This document shows positions 34,420-43,512 of a DNA stretch of 64,000 bases, in pieces. The translations under genes were made by a program, and so were the position numbers. The notes under the pieces were generated by a model. That model did not search any database and was not told where the DNA came from. It was given only the letters and a program-made list of their open reading frames with translations. This stretch comes from JBBSNV01 sp964458605 (GTDB lineage: Bacteria > Pseudomonadota > Alphaproteobacteria > Reyranellales > JAQSWP01). Position 1 is the first letter of the stretch; each line of letters begins with the position of its first letter. Where the stretch lies: contig CAYWLS010000018.1 of assembly GCA_964458605.1 (NCBI GenBank), positions 26,152-90,151 on the forward strand, read 5' to 3'.

Positions 34420-35064
34420 ATGGCGGTCAAGGCGGTGCTGTGGGATTTCGGCGGGGTGGTGCTGTCGAGCCCGTTCGAGGCATTCAACGCTTATGAAGCC
34501 GAGATCGGCCTGCCCCTCGATTCCATTCGCAAAATCAATGCCCTGAACCCCGACAACAATGCCTGGGCGCGGATGGAGCGGGCCGAGATCGGGCTGGAGG
34601 AATTCGCCCGGCTGTTCGAGGCCGAGGCCGCGTCCCATGGCCACAGCCTATCGGGCCAGCGCATCCTTGGGCTGCTGTCCGGCGAGGTGCGGCCGGAGAT
34701 GGTCGAGGCACTGCGCCGGGTCAAAAGCCGCTACCGCATCGCCTGCATCACCAACAACATGCCGCTGGGCCAAGGCCCCGGCATGATGCGCACGCCGGAC
34801 AAGGCGCGGCAGGTGGCCGAGATCATGGCGCTGTTCGAGCATGTCGTGGAGTCGAGCAAGCTCGGCATGCGCAAGCCCGATCCGCGCATCTACCGGCATG
34901 CCTGCCGTCTGCTGGACGTCGAGCCAGAAGACTGCGTCTATCTCGACGATCTGGGAGTCAATCTGAAGCCGGCCAAGGCCATGGGCATGCAGACCATCAA
35001 GGTGCAGAGCGCGGCCCAGGCGCTGGGCGAACTCGAGCGCATCATCGACATGCCCCTGCGCTGA
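34420..35064 (+). CDS. HAD-superfamily hydrolase, haloacid dehalogenase-like subfamily IA
   Basis: A 214-residue HAD enzyme. Motif I is VLWDFGGVVLSSPFEAF at residues 6-22, with the nucleophile Asp but Gly instead of the second Asp common in phosphatases. Motif II is ACITNNMPLG near 108, motif III Lys in SSKLGMRKPDPRIYR near 147, and motif IV CVYLDDLGVNLKPA near 172. The DFGGV variant is close to the ACAD10/epoxide-hydrolase N-terminal-like group. Substrate unknown. TetR divergent upstream. Confidence 0.85.
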   Translation: MAVKAVLWDFGGVVLSSPFEAFNAYEAEIGLPLDSIRKINALNPDNNAWARMERAEIGLEEFARLFEAEAASHGHSLSGQRILGLLSGEVRPEMVEALRRVKSRYRIACITNNMPLGQGPGMMRTPDKARQVAEIMALFEHVVESSKLGMRKPDPRIYRHACRLLDVEPEDCVYLDDLGVNLKPAKAMGMQTIKVQSAAQALGELERIIDMPLR

Positions 35065-35146
35065 TCCGCAGGGCGAGGCGAGGCGGATTGCCCCTGTCCG
35101 CTCCGCGCGGCACTATGAACGGCCATTCACCAGACGATCCGAGGCG

Positions 35147-36697
35147 ATGATGTCCTGGCAACCGGAAATCGACGAGCTGCGCCGCCGCGAGGCCATGGCC
35201 AAGAAGATGGGCGGCCCGGAGAAGGTCAAGCGCCAGCACGACGGCGGCAAGCTGACCGTGCGCGAGCGCATCGACCGGCTGCTCGATCCGGGCTCGTTCC
35301 ACGAGATCGGCGCCATCGCCGGTAAAGCCGAATACGGTCCCGACGGCGAGCTCAAGGATTTCATGGCGTCCAACTTCGTGTGCGGCCGCGGACGCATCCG
35401 CAACCGGCCGGTCGCGGTGGGCGGCGACGACTTCACGGTGCGCGGCGGCGCCGCCGACGCCTCGATCTGGGAGAAGCAGGAAATCTCCGAGCAGATGGCG
35501 GGCGATCTGCGCATCCCGATCGTGCGCCTGATCGACGGCACCGGCGGCGGCGGCTCGGTCAAGACCTACGAGATGACCGGCCGCACCTATGTGCCGCGCA
35601 ATCCGGCCTGGGAGTTCGTGGTGCGCAACCTCTCTTTGGTGCCCTGCGTGTCGCTGGGCCTGGGCTCGGTGGCAGGGCTGGGCGCGGCGCGGCTGGTGAC
35701 CAGCCACTATTCGCTGATGGTCAAGGGCATCTCGCAGATGTTCGCCGCCGGCCCGCCGGTGGTGGCGCGGCTGGGCCAGCCGGTGACCAAGGAGGAACTG
35801 GGCGGCACCCAGATCCACGCCCGCAACGGCACGGTCGACGACGAGGTGGCGAGCGAGGAAGAAGCCTTCGAGCGCACGCGCCAGTTTCTGTCCTACCTGC
35901 CCTCCTCGATCTACGACACCCCGCCGCGCGGGCCTGTCACGGACGATCCCAATCGGCGCGAAGAAAAGCTGCTGTCCCTGGTGCCGCGCGAGCGGCGCAA
36001 GGTCTACAAGATGCGCGAGATCATCGCGTTGACCATGGACCAGGGCAGCTTCTTCGAGATCGGCAAGCTCTATGGCCGCTCGGTGGTCACCGGCCTGGCA
36101 AGGCTCGACGGCTGGCCGGTGGCGGTGATGGGCGGCGATCCGTTCCATTACGGCGCGGCCTGGACGGCGGAAACCGCGCACAAGGTGACGCGCTTCGTCG
36201 ACATGGCCGAGACCTTCCACCTGCCGGTGGTGCATTTCGTCGATTGCCCCGGCTTCGTGATCGGCGTCGAGGCCGAGACCGCCGCCACCATCCGCCACGG
36301 CGCCCGCGCCATGGCCGCGGTCTACCAGGCCACCGCGCCGTGGTGCTCGATCATCGTGCGCAAGGTGTTCGGCGTGGCCGGCGCGGCACACCAGAACTGG
36401 AACAAGTACAATTTCCGCTACGCCTGGCCGTCGGCCGACTGGGGCTCGCTGCCGCTGGAAGGCGGCATCGAGGCGGCCTACAAATCCGATCTCGCCGCAT
36501 CGGCCGATCCGCAGGCGCTGCTGAAGGACATCGAGGGACGGCTGAATAAGGTGCGCTCCCCGTTCCGCACCGCCGACACGTTCGGCGTCGAGGAGATCAT
36601 CGATCCGCGCGACACCCGCCGCCTGCTGTGCGACTTCGCCAACCTGGCGGCGCCGCTGCGCACGCCGGGCCCAAGGGCCACGGGGTTCAGGCCGTAG
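35147..36697 (+). CDS. Acyl-CoA carboxylase, carboxyltransferase (beta) subunit
   Basis: A 516-residue biotin-dependent carboxyltransferase. The first half has RERIDRLLDPGSFHEIGAIA near residue 40 and the acyl-CoA pocket glycines in DGTGGGGSVKTYE near 132. The second half has HFVDCPGFVIGVEAE near 365 and the oxyanion glycines around VFGVAGAAHQ near 410. It is in the propionyl-/methylcrotonyl-CoA carboxylase beta group. No biotin carboxylase alpha subunit is adjacent, so its partner and substrate cannot be fixed. A strong palindrome follows the stop. Confidence 0.88.
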   Translation: MMSWQPEIDELRRREAMAKKMGGPEKVKRQHDGGKLTVRERIDRLLDPGSFHEIGAIAGKAEYGPDGELKDFMASNFVCGRGRIRNRPVAVGGDDFTVRGGAADASIWEKQEISEQMAGDLRIPIVRLIDGTGGGGSVKTYEMTGRTYVPRNPAWEFVVRNLSLVPCVSLGLGSVAGLGAARLVTSHYSLMVKGISQMFAAGPPVVARLGQPVTKEELGGTQIHARNGTVDDEVASEEEAFERTRQFLSYLPSSIYDTPPRGPVTDDPNRREEKLLSLVPRERRKVYKMREIIALTMDQGSFFEIGKLYGRSVVTGLARLDGWPVAVMGGDPFHYGAAWTAETAHKVTRFVDMAETFHLPVVHFVDCPGFVIGVEAETAATIRHGARAMAAVYQATAPWCSIIVRKVFGVAGAAHQNWNKYNFRYAWPSADWGSLPLEGGIEAAYKSDLAASADPQALLKDIEGRLNKVRSPFRTADTFGVEEIIDPRDTRRLLCDFANLAAPLRTPGPRATGFRP

Positions 36698-36712
36698 TTG
36701 CTTCACTCGTCA

Positions 36713-36753
36713 CCCCGGCCAAGCGCTCATTGCGATGAGCGCGCGAGCCGGGG
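36713..36753. terminator. Nested palindrome, probable bidirectional terminator
   Basis: CCCCGGC (36713-36719) pairs with GCCGGGG (36747-36753), and inside it GCGCTCAT (36723-36730) pairs with ATGAGCGC (36735-36742) around a TGCG loop. It lies 16 bases after the carboxylase stop and upstream of the convergent ABC permease end. The form is also that of common dispersed alphaproteobacterial palindromes. Confidence 0.6.
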
Positions 36754-36865
36754 GCCGTTTTCCATCACATGACGGCCGTCGTTTGGATCGACATAGGCCT
36801 CGCCCGTGTTCGTTACGCGCAGCCGCCACACCAACCCTGCGCGTGCTCGCCCGGGGTGACGGGCT

Positions 36866-37669
36866 TTAGCTCTTCATCTTGTAGCCCGAGCGCAGCAGCA
36901 GATAGACCAGGGTGGCCAGGAAGGCGTCCATCGCCAGCAGCACGGCGACGCCGGTCAGCGGATCGCCGTCGCTGTGGCCGGTCATGCCGTAGCGGAACGC
37001 ATCGATCATGTAGAAGAACGGATTCCACAGCGCGATCGCCTGGAAGGTCGGCGGCAGGTTGTGCACCGAATAGAAGGTGCCCGACAGGAAGGCCAGCGGC
37101 GAGACGACGAAGTTGGTCACCGAGCCGATATGGTCGAACTTGTCGGAGACGATGCCGGCGATCACGCCGAACAGGGACAGCATCATCGAGCCGAACACCG
37201 CGGCGAACAGGATCGAGGCGGGATGCGCCGCGTGCAGCGGCACGAACAGCGCCATGCCGATCGCCACCGCCAGCCCGCAGGTCAGGCCGCGCGCGATGCC
37301 ACCGGCGGTATAGCCCACCGCCAGCTCGACCGCGCCCAGCGGCGGCATCAGCACGTCGACGATGTTGCCCTGCACCTTCGATACCAGGATCGAGAACGAG
37401 GAATTGGCGAAGGCGTTCTGCGCCATCGACATCACGATCAGGCCGGGCACCAGGAAGTCGATGAACGGCAGCGAGCCGACCATGCGCGTGCCGCCGCCCC
37501 CATTGTTTCCACCGAGCGCCAGCTCGAACACCGCCAGGAACAGCAGGCTGCCGATCGCCGGTCCCAGGATGGTCTGGGTCCAGCTGTCGAAGAAGCGCAG
37601 CGTCTCCTTGTAGCAAAGCGTGCCCAGGCCGCGCCAGTTGACGCCGTCGTAAGTGCGGGGAATGTCCAT
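36866..37669 (-). CDS. ABC-2 type transporter permease
   Basis: A 267-residue inner-membrane permease. It has the ABC-2 layout: N-terminal YKETLRFFDSWTQTILGPAIG, six helices, and the late FLSGTFYSVHNLPPTFQAIALWNPFFYMIDAFRYG block (residues about 195-235) typical of NodJ/YadH-type permeases. The start at ATG 37669 matches the family N-terminus; the frame upstream runs through the 18-bp repeats. No ATPase gene is adjacent, so the partner must be encoded elsewhere. Confidence 0.88.
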   Translation of the reverse strand: MDIPRTYDGVNWRGLGTLCYKETLRFFDSWTQTILGPAIGSLLFLAVFELALGGNNGGGGTRMVGSLPFIDFLVPGLIVMSMAQNAFANSSFSILVSKVQGNIVDVLMPPLGAVELAVGYTAGGIARGLTCGLAVAIGMALFVPLHAAHPASILFAAVFGSMMLSLFGVIAGIVSDKFDHIGSVTNFVVSPLAFLSGTFYSVHNLPPTFQAIALWNPFFYMIDAFRYGMTGHSDGDPLTGVAVLLAMDAFLATLVYLLLRSGYKMKS

Positions 37670-37710
37670 GCGCGTGTTCCTTTCCGGGGCCGGACCATAC
37701 TCCGCCTGAC

Positions 37711-37780
37711 GGCGCAGACAAGCCGCGCGTGGCCGATGGCGCGGACAAGCCGCGCGATCGATGGCGCGGACAAGCCGCGC
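37711..37780. repeat. Three 18-bp direct repeats before recX
   Basis: GGCGCGGACAAGCCGCGC occurs at 37738-37755 and 37763-37780, and with one change at 37711-37728. The intervals are 27 and 25 bases. Each unit is also partly self-complementary (GCGCGG/CCGCGC). They lie in the gap between the divergent permease and recX, so they may affect either promoter. Confidence 0.65.
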
Positions 37781-37796
37781 ATGCCATGCTGCCGCC

Positions 37797-38375
37797 ATGC
37801 CGCAAGACAAGTCCCGCCGCATCGCCAAGGCGCCGCGACTGACCGCCGCCAGCCTGGAAAACGCGGCGGTGCATTACCTGGAGCGCTTTTCGGCCTCGAC
37901 CCACAATCTGCGCCGCGTCCTGAACAACCGCGTGCTGCGCGCGCAGCGGCGCGGCGGCGCGGTGCCGCCCGATATCGACGCCACCATCGAGGCGGTGATC
38001 GCCAAGCTGGTGCGGCTGAAGCTGGTCGACGACACAGCCTTCGCCGCCCAGCGCAGCCTGTCCTTGCGCCGCCGCGGCGGCTCGACGCGGCAGATCCGCG
38101 GCAAGCTCCGCATGGCCGGCATCGACGCCGAGGGGATCGACCAGGCGGTCGAGACCGCCGACGCCGAGTTTGCCGATGGCGGCAACGGCGCGGGCGAATT
38201 GCGCGCGGCGTTGCGACTGGCGGAGCGGCGACGGCTTGGACCCTATCGACTGAAGCAGCGACAGGAATACCGCGAACGCGATCTGGCCGCCCTGGCGCGG
38301 GCCGGCTTCTCCCTGGACACGGCCAGGCGCGTGATCGAAGCAACCTCGCCGGACGCGCTGCTGGAAGACGACTGA
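37797..38375 (+). CDS. recX: Regulatory protein RecX family
   Basis: A 192-residue helical protein of the RecX family, which restrains RecA filaments. It shows LENAAVHYLERFSASTHNLRRVLNNR near residue 20, the KLVRLKLVDDTAFAAQR motif near 70, and RRRGGSTRQIRGKLRMAGID near 90, all typical of three-helix RecX repeats. The start is at ATG 37797; twelve upstream in-frame codons lie in the direct repeats. recA is not nearby, as is usual in this class. Confidence 0.85.
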   Translation: MPQDKSRRIAKAPRLTAASLENAAVHYLERFSASTHNLRRVLNNRVLRAQRRGGAVPPDIDATIEAVIAKLVRLKLVDDTAFAAQRSLSLRRRGGSTRQIRGKLRMAGIDAEGIDQAVETADAEFADGGNGAGELRAALRLAERRRLGPYRLKQRQEYRERDLAALARAGFSLDTARRVIEATSPDALLEDD

Positions 38376-38495
38376 TCCGGGACCGGCATACCGTCGCGCC
38401 CGCCGGATCACCGCCTGATCGAAAATTCTTGCGGCCCATCGCCAAAACCCAGGCCCTGCCAGGCATGTCCCTGCTTTGCAGCAGAGGAGCAGGCC

Positions 38496-38977
38496 ATGAC
38501 CGCACCGCAGGATCTCGAGACCAAATTCTGCAAGGCACTGCAGTCGGACACGATCATGATGCTGGCTCTGGTCGGTGTCGGCGACGGCCATACCTGCCCG
38601 ATGACCGCGCAACTCGACGGCGAGCAAGGACCTGGTTCTTCGCCGCCCAGGACAACAACCTGGTGCGCAATCTGGGCCAGTCGCAACGCGCGGTGGCGAC
38701 CTTCGTCGACAAGGGACACAACGTGTTCGCCAACGTGCAGGGCAGTTTGAGCCTGGACAACGACCGCGCCACCATCGACCGGCTGCGGAACCGCTTCGTC
38801 GCCGCCTGGTACGAGCAGGGCAAGGACCACCCCAAGCCGGCGCTGCTGCGCTTCGACACCGAATCGGCCGAGATCTGGGCCGACGCCTCGAGCCTGCTGG
38901 CCGGCATCAAGATTCTGCTCAGCGTCGATCCCAAGCGCGACTGCAAGGACAAGGTCGCCAAGGCGGCGCTGCGCTAG
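38496..38977 (+). pseudogene. Pyridoxamine-phosphate-oxidase-like (general stress protein 26) gene with one frameshift
   Basis: From ATG 38496 the frame reads MTAPQDLETKFCKALQ up to QLDGEQG. The family sequence then resumes in another frame from TGG 38633 (WFFAAQDNNLVRNL...) to the stop at 38977. One missing base near 38631-38632 accounts for it: restoring it gives an unbroken 160-residue flavin-fold protein of normal length. The second half keeps AVATFVDKGHNVFANVQG and the C-terminal SLLAGIKILLSVDP. Either a true recent pseudogene or a single-base sequencing error. Confidence 0.75.
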
Positions 38978-41322
38978 CCTTCCTGCGTCGTATTGCCGGC
39001 AGCGGCGGTGACGGCTTCAGCGGCAGTCGCCGCCGCAGCGGCCGGCTGTGCCGCCAGCAATTGCTGCATTGCGCTGTTCACCGTCAGTGTCAGGTGCGGG
39101 AACGGAATCTCGATGCCGCGCGCTTCGAACACGGCTTTCATACGCCTGTTGAACTCGCGCATGATGTTCCATTGGCTGGCCGCCTTGGTCTTGAACCGGC
39201 AGCGCATGACAATGGCCGAATCGGCGAACCGGTCGAGGCCGAGCATCTCCAAGGGCGCAAGAATCTGTGGCCCGAAGACGGGATCGTGCATCAGATCCTC
39301 GCCGATGTCGTTCAATGCTTGGACCACATCGTCGACCTTGGTGCCATAGGCCACGTTGGCGTCGATCACCGCGTAAGAGAATTCCTTGGTCATGTTCTCG
39401 ACCACGCCAACCGAGCCCAGCGGAATGTACTGCACGGTGCCGTCCAGTCCTCGCAAGCGCAGCCAGCGGATCGACATCGCCTCGACCACGCCCGAATTGC
39501 TGCCGATCTTCACCACATCGCCGACGGCGACCGCATCCTCCATGATCAGCGAGAAGCCGCCGATCATGTCCTTGACCAGGTTCTGTGCTCCCAGGCCCAG
39601 AGCGATGCCGACGATGCCGGCGCCGGCCAGCAGCGGACCGATCGCGATGCCGACTTCCGACAGCAGCATCAGCGCGGCCAGCACCAGAACGGTGATTCCG
39701 AACAGGTTGCGCGCCACCGGCAGCAGCGTGTTGACCCGCGCCCGACCCAGCCGGCCGGTGCGGCCGTTGCGCTCCAAATAGCGCTGCAACGCCAGCGCAC
39801 CCAGTTCCCATAGCGCCATGGCGCCGACGACGATGCCGATGATGCGCAGCACGCCACCCACGATCTGGCGTCCGGGCTGATCCGCGAGCAGGCTGAAGGA
39901 ATCGAAACCCCAGATGCGCAGCACGATCAGCAGCGCGATCAGCCCAGCCGCCACCCGCAGCAGCACGAAAACCAGCGACAGGTAGCGGTTGGCGCGCTCC
40001 TCCATGGCCGGAAAGCGCCGCTTGACCTCGCGGCCGATCGCCAGCACCCGCCGCAGCACGCGCTCCGCCCCCCGCTCCGCCGCCACCACCAGCACCAGCA
40101 CCAGCGCGGTCAGGAAGGTGTCGCGCAGCAGGAACTCGAGCCCGGCCCTGGGATGCAGCAGCCAGATCACGAACACGAACAGCACATAGACGATGGCGAA
40201 GAGATGCCAGTTGTCGGACAGGCGGGCGCGCAGGCTGCCGATCGGCGCCGCGCCGCGCCGCGAGGTCTTGAGCCACTGGGCGATGCCGTGGCGGTTCTGC
40301 AGGATCACCACCACCATCAGCACGCACATCAGCAGCCCAAGCAGTCGCTGCAGCGCTGCGTGGGCGGTGAAGGGCAGGCCGAACAGCGCCGCCGTCTCGA
40401 GCCCGACATAGCCGAACACGGCGACCAGCACGAAGCGGCGCAGCCACACATCGGCATAGGCCGCCGTCTCGTCGCTCCAGTTCAGGATCCGCACATGCGA
40501 GGCTGCCGGCTGCAGCACGGCGCGGCCCAGCGCCACCAGCAGGCCGGAGACCAGCACCGCGTTGATCGCCGCGACGATGATCTCGCTCATATGCACGTGC
40601 AGGCGCGCCAGCAGGAACGGCATGGCCAGGAAGGCGGCCGCGGCGAAAGCGGCCAGCGGCGCGGCGTGGATGAAGAAGGTCAGCACCGCGCCGGCCAGCT
40701 TGCCCGTCCAGCTCGACGGCAGGCGCGCCAGGATGCGCGAGGCCAGCCGCCCGAGCAGGAAATAGACCGCGACGAAGGCGATCAGGCCGCAGCCCAGGAT
40801 GCCGGCGATGCGCAGCGCCGCCTCCAGCAGCCGCTCGCGCAACTCCTGGTCGCTGGCGGCGTGGCTTGCCCAGCGCCACAGGCCGGACAGATCGGTGAGC
40901 TGGCTGCCGGCCTGCGACAGCATGTCGGCGATCTGCGACAGGCCGTTGGACAGCGACTGGATGACCACCGTCGCCAGCCCCGGCTGCTCCTCCACCTTGC
41001 GCTGCGCGTCGATCATCGCCTGCAGCTGGGCGATCAGCTTGGCGCGGTCGGTGTCCGATTTCAGCGTCGCCACCAGCTTCTGCAGATCGTCGGTCGAGAC
41101 GGAAGTCGGCGGTGCCGTCCCCGGCGCGGCTGGCGGAGCGGGCTGCGCCGCCGCTGCCGGAGCTGGCGCCGCCGTATCCGGCGCGCCCGGCGACGTGGTG
41201 GACGGTGCGGAAACCGACGGGTTCGCCGTTTGCTGTGCGCCCACCGGCGAAGCCAGCCCGATCGCCACAACGGCAAGCAAACCCAGCACGCGCCAGGATG
41301 ACAGGACAGTGGATAACGTCAT
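38974..41322 (-). CDS. MscS-family mechanosensitive ion channel, large form
   Basis: A 782-residue membrane protein. A signal peptide (VLGLLAVVAIGLASPVGAQ) precedes a Pro/Ala-rich periplasmic linker and a coiled segment near residue 80, then about ten helices. The C-terminal MscS core begins near residue 555 with LLAGAGIVGIALGLGAQNLV, the pore helix, followed by FSLIMEDAVAVGDVVKIG and the beta domain WLRLRGLDGTVQYIPLG. The size resembles YbiO-type channels. It protects against osmotic downshock. Its 3' end touches the broken gene at 38496-38977. Confidence 0.9.
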   Translation of the reverse strand: MTLSTVLSSWRVLGLLAVVAIGLASPVGAQQTANPSVSAPSTTSPGAPDTAAPAPAAAAQPAPPAAPGTAPPTSVSTDDLQKLVATLKSDTDRAKLIAQLQAMIDAQRKVEEQPGLATVVIQSLSNGLSQIADMLSQAGSQLTDLSGLWRWASHAASDQELRERLLEAALRIAGILGCGLIAFVAVYFLLGRLASRILARLPSSWTGKLAGAVLTFFIHAAPLAAFAAAAFLAMPFLLARLHVHMSEIIVAAINAVLVSGLLVALGRAVLQPAASHVRILNWSDETAAYADVWLRRFVLVAVFGYVGLETAALFGLPFTAHAALQRLLGLLMCVLMVVVILQNRHGIAQWLKTSRRGAAPIGSLRARLSDNWHLFAIVYVLFVFVIWLLHPRAGLEFLLRDTFLTALVLVLVVAAERGAERVLRRVLAIGREVKRRFPAMEERANRYLSLVFVLLRVAAGLIALLIVLRIWGFDSFSLLADQPGRQIVGGVLRIIGIVVGAMALWELGALALQRYLERNGRTGRLGRARVNTLLPVARNLFGITVLVLAALMLLSEVGIAIGPLLAGAGIVGIALGLGAQNLVKDMIGGFSLIMEDAVAVGDVVKIGSNSGVVEAMSIRWLRLRGLDGTVQYIPLGSVGVVENMTKEFSYAVIDANVAYGTKVDDVVQALNDIGEDLMHDPVFGPQILAPLEMLGLDRFADSAIVMRCRFKTKAASQWNIMREFNRRMKAVFEARGIEIPFPHLTLTVNSAMQQLLAAQPAAAAATAAEAVTAAAGNTTQEG

Positions 41323-41356
41323 ATTTTAGGAACGTACCGGCAAATGGGGCGATGCG

Positions 41357-41698
41357 ATGGCGATGACATTCTATCACAACCCGCGCTGCAGCAAGTCGCG
41401 CGCGACGTTGGAACTGTTACGCACCAAGGGCGTATCGGTTCGACTTGTCGAATATCTGCAAACGCCGCCCGACATTGCGGAGCTGAGATCGCTGGCCCGC
41501 ATGCTGGGCGGCGTGCGCGCCATCGTGCGCGACGGCGAGCCTGCCTATCGCGAAGCCGGCCTCGACCGCTCCTCCTCCGACCAGGAGCTGCTGGACGCCA
41601 TCGTCCGCCATCCGATCCTGCTGCAGCGCCCGATCCTGGTGCGCGACGGCAAGGCGGCGATCGGGCGACCGCCGGAAGCGGTGCTGGCCCTGCTGTAG
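41357..41698 (+). CDS. ArsC-family (glutaredoxin-type) reductase
   Basis: A 113-residue thioredoxin-fold protein. The N-terminal YHNPRCSKSRATLELL carries the catalytic Cys and the basic residues that bind the oxyanion. RPILVRDGKAAIGRPPEAVLALL is the standard C-terminus of the ArsC/YfgD group. It probably reduces arsenate with glutathione and glutaredoxin, but many YfgD-like members have unproven activity. No ars genes are near. It lies nine bases upstream of the cyclase gene. Confidence 0.85.
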   Translation: MAMTFYHNPRCSKSRATLELLRTKGVSVRLVEYLQTPPDIAELRSLARMLGGVRAIVRDGEPAYREAGLDRSSSDQELLDAIVRHPILLQRPILVRDGKAAIGRPPEAVLALL

Positions 41699-41707
41699 CG
41701 CGCCGCC

Positions 41708-43444
41708 ATGGAAACGCGCGACGTCCTTCGCAGCGTCAGGCTGTGGTCGGGCGTGGTGCTGTTCGCCTATGTCACGACGCATCTGCTGAATCACACTTTG
41801 GGGCTGGTCTCGCTGCGCACCATGGAGCAGGGCGCGGCGCTGTTCCGCCTGCTGTGGTACGCGCCGCTCGGCACGATCGCGCTGGCCCTGGCCTTCGTGC
41901 TGCACGTGATCCTGGTGTTCTGGGGTTTCTTCCACCGCCGCAGCCTCCGGCTGACGCCGGGCGAGTGGACCCAGATCGTGCTGGGCGCGGCGATCGTGCC
42001 GCTGGGCGCGGTGCACGTGATCGGCACCCGCGTGGCCCACGAGCTGACCGGACTGCAGGACAGCTACACCTTCGTGTTCTTCGCGCTGTGGTACGACGGC
42101 TGGATCGCCGTGCTGAAGCAGTTCGGCCTGGTCATCGCCGCCTGGACCCATGGCTGCATCGGCCTGCACATGCTGTGGCGGCTGAAGCCCGGCTATCGTC
42201 GCCTGCAGCCCGTCGCCTTCGCCGTGGCATTGCTGTTGCCGGTGCTGGCGCTGATCGCCTTCTTCCAGCGCGGCGCCGAAGTCGCGCGGCTGATGCACGA
42301 CCGCGACTGGGTGCAGATGCTGGTCACCAATGCCGGCGTGCCCGGCCCGGAACAGGCGGCGCCGCTGTTCGTGCTCGACGGCATCGTCGAATGGGGCTTC
42401 GGCGGTCTCCTGCTGGCCGTACTGGCGGCGCGCGTGCTGCGCGGCGTATGGGAGCGGCGCCATGGGCTGGTGCGACTCCACTATCCGCAGGACGCCGTGG
42501 CCAGCGGACCGGCCGGCCCGTCGATCCTGGAGTTCAGCCGCCTGGCCGGCGTGCCCCACGCCTCGGTGTGCGGCGGACGCGGACGCTGCTCGACCTGTCG
42601 CGTGCGCATCGGCCGCGGCCGCGAGCATCTACCGCCGCCCAGCGCCGCCGAGCAGAAGGTGCTCGACCGCATCGGCCTGCCGGCCAATGTGCGGCTGGCC
42701 TGCCAGGTGCATCCGCGGCCGGGCGACTACGACGTCACGCCGCTGCTGCCGGCCGCCGCCCAGCTGCGCGACAGCTTCGTGCGCGGCGCCCATCACCACG
42801 GCCAGGAGCGGGAAATCGCGGTGCTGTTCTGCGACATTCGCGGCTTCACCTCGATGGCCGAGCATCGCCTGCCCTACGACACGGTATTCGTGCTCAACCG
42901 CTATTTCCGCGCCATGGGCGAGGCGATCGAGCGCGCCGGCGGCCATGTCGACAAGTTCATCGGCGACGGGGTGATGGCGCTGTTCGGGCTGGAGGAGGAC
43001 AAGGCCAGTGCCGCGCGCCAGGCGATCGACGCGGCGCGGCGCATGGCGGTGGCGCTCGACCAGCTCAACGAAAGCCTGACCAGCGACCTCGACGTGCCGC
43101 TGCGCATCGGCATCGGCGTGCATATCGGCTTGGCGATCGTCGGCGAGCTGGGCTACGGCAGCAGCCGCGCCCTGACCGCGATCGGCGACACGGTCAACAC
43201 CGCCAGCCGGCTGGAGGCGCTGACCAAGGACTACCAGTGCGAGGTCATCGTCTCCGACGATCTGGTGGCGGCGGCCGGGATGGACCTGCACGACTGGCCC
43301 TCGCACGACATCGCGGTGCGCGGCCGCACCGGCGCGCTCACGGTCCGGGCCATCGACGACGGCGCTTTCCTGCCCGCGCCGCCGCCGCTGCCGGCCCGAC
43401 CAGCCGGCCGCACCGGCATGCGCCGGCCGGCCACGAAGAGTTGA
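41708..43444 (+). CDS. Membrane cytochrome-like / 2Fe-2S / class III nucleotide cyclase fusion
   Basis: A 578-residue three-part protein. Residues 1-250 hold five or six helices rich in His at helix ends (THLLNHTLG, VLHVILVFWGFFHRR, VHVIGTRVAHEL, WTHGCIGLHMLWR), like a succinate-dehydrogenase-type dihaem b anchor. Residues about 275-345 are a plant-type 2Fe-2S ferredoxin (SVCGGRGRCSTCRVRIG, later RLACQVHPRPG). Residues 370-560 are a class III cyclase with the metal Asp in VLFCDIRGFTSM, GDGVMALFG and the transition-state residues in NTASRLE. It resembles the quinone-responsive CyaC cyclase of Sinorhizobium, with a ferredoxin module, so redox control of cAMP is likely. Confidence 0.88.
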   Translation: METRDVLRSVRLWSGVVLFAYVTTHLLNHTLGLVSLRTMEQGAALFRLLWYAPLGTIALALAFVLHVILVFWGFFHRRSLRLTPGEWTQIVLGAAIVPLGAVHVIGTRVAHELTGLQDSYTFVFFALWYDGWIAVLKQFGLVIAAWTHGCIGLHMLWRLKPGYRRLQPVAFAVALLLPVLALIAFFQRGAEVARLMHDRDWVQMLVTNAGVPGPEQAAPLFVLDGIVEWGFGGLLLAVLAARVLRGVWERRHGLVRLHYPQDAVASGPAGPSILEFSRLAGVPHASVCGGRGRCSTCRVRIGRGREHLPPPSAAEQKVLDRIGLPANVRLACQVHPRPGDYDVTPLLPAAAQLRDSFVRGAHHHGQEREIAVLFCDIRGFTSMAEHRLPYDTVFVLNRYFRAMGEAIERAGGHVDKFIGDGVMALFGLEEDKASAARQAIDAARRMAVALDQLNESLTSDLDVPLRIGIGVHIGLAIVGELGYGSSRALTAIGDTVNTASRLEALTKDYQCEVIVSDDLVAAAGMDLHDWPSHDIAVRGRTGALTVRAIDDGAFLPAPPPLPARPAGRTGMRRPATKS

Positions 43445-43512
43445 CCGGGGCTGCAGGAATAGCCGGCGGCATTTGCGTGTTCATGGCGCATCGATCCACC
43501 AGGGAGGATGCC

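Noticed and set aside
37711..37780. Spaced direct repeats that might be a small CRISPR array
   Set aside because: Repeats are 18 bp with 7-9 bp gaps; spacers are too short and there are no cas genes.
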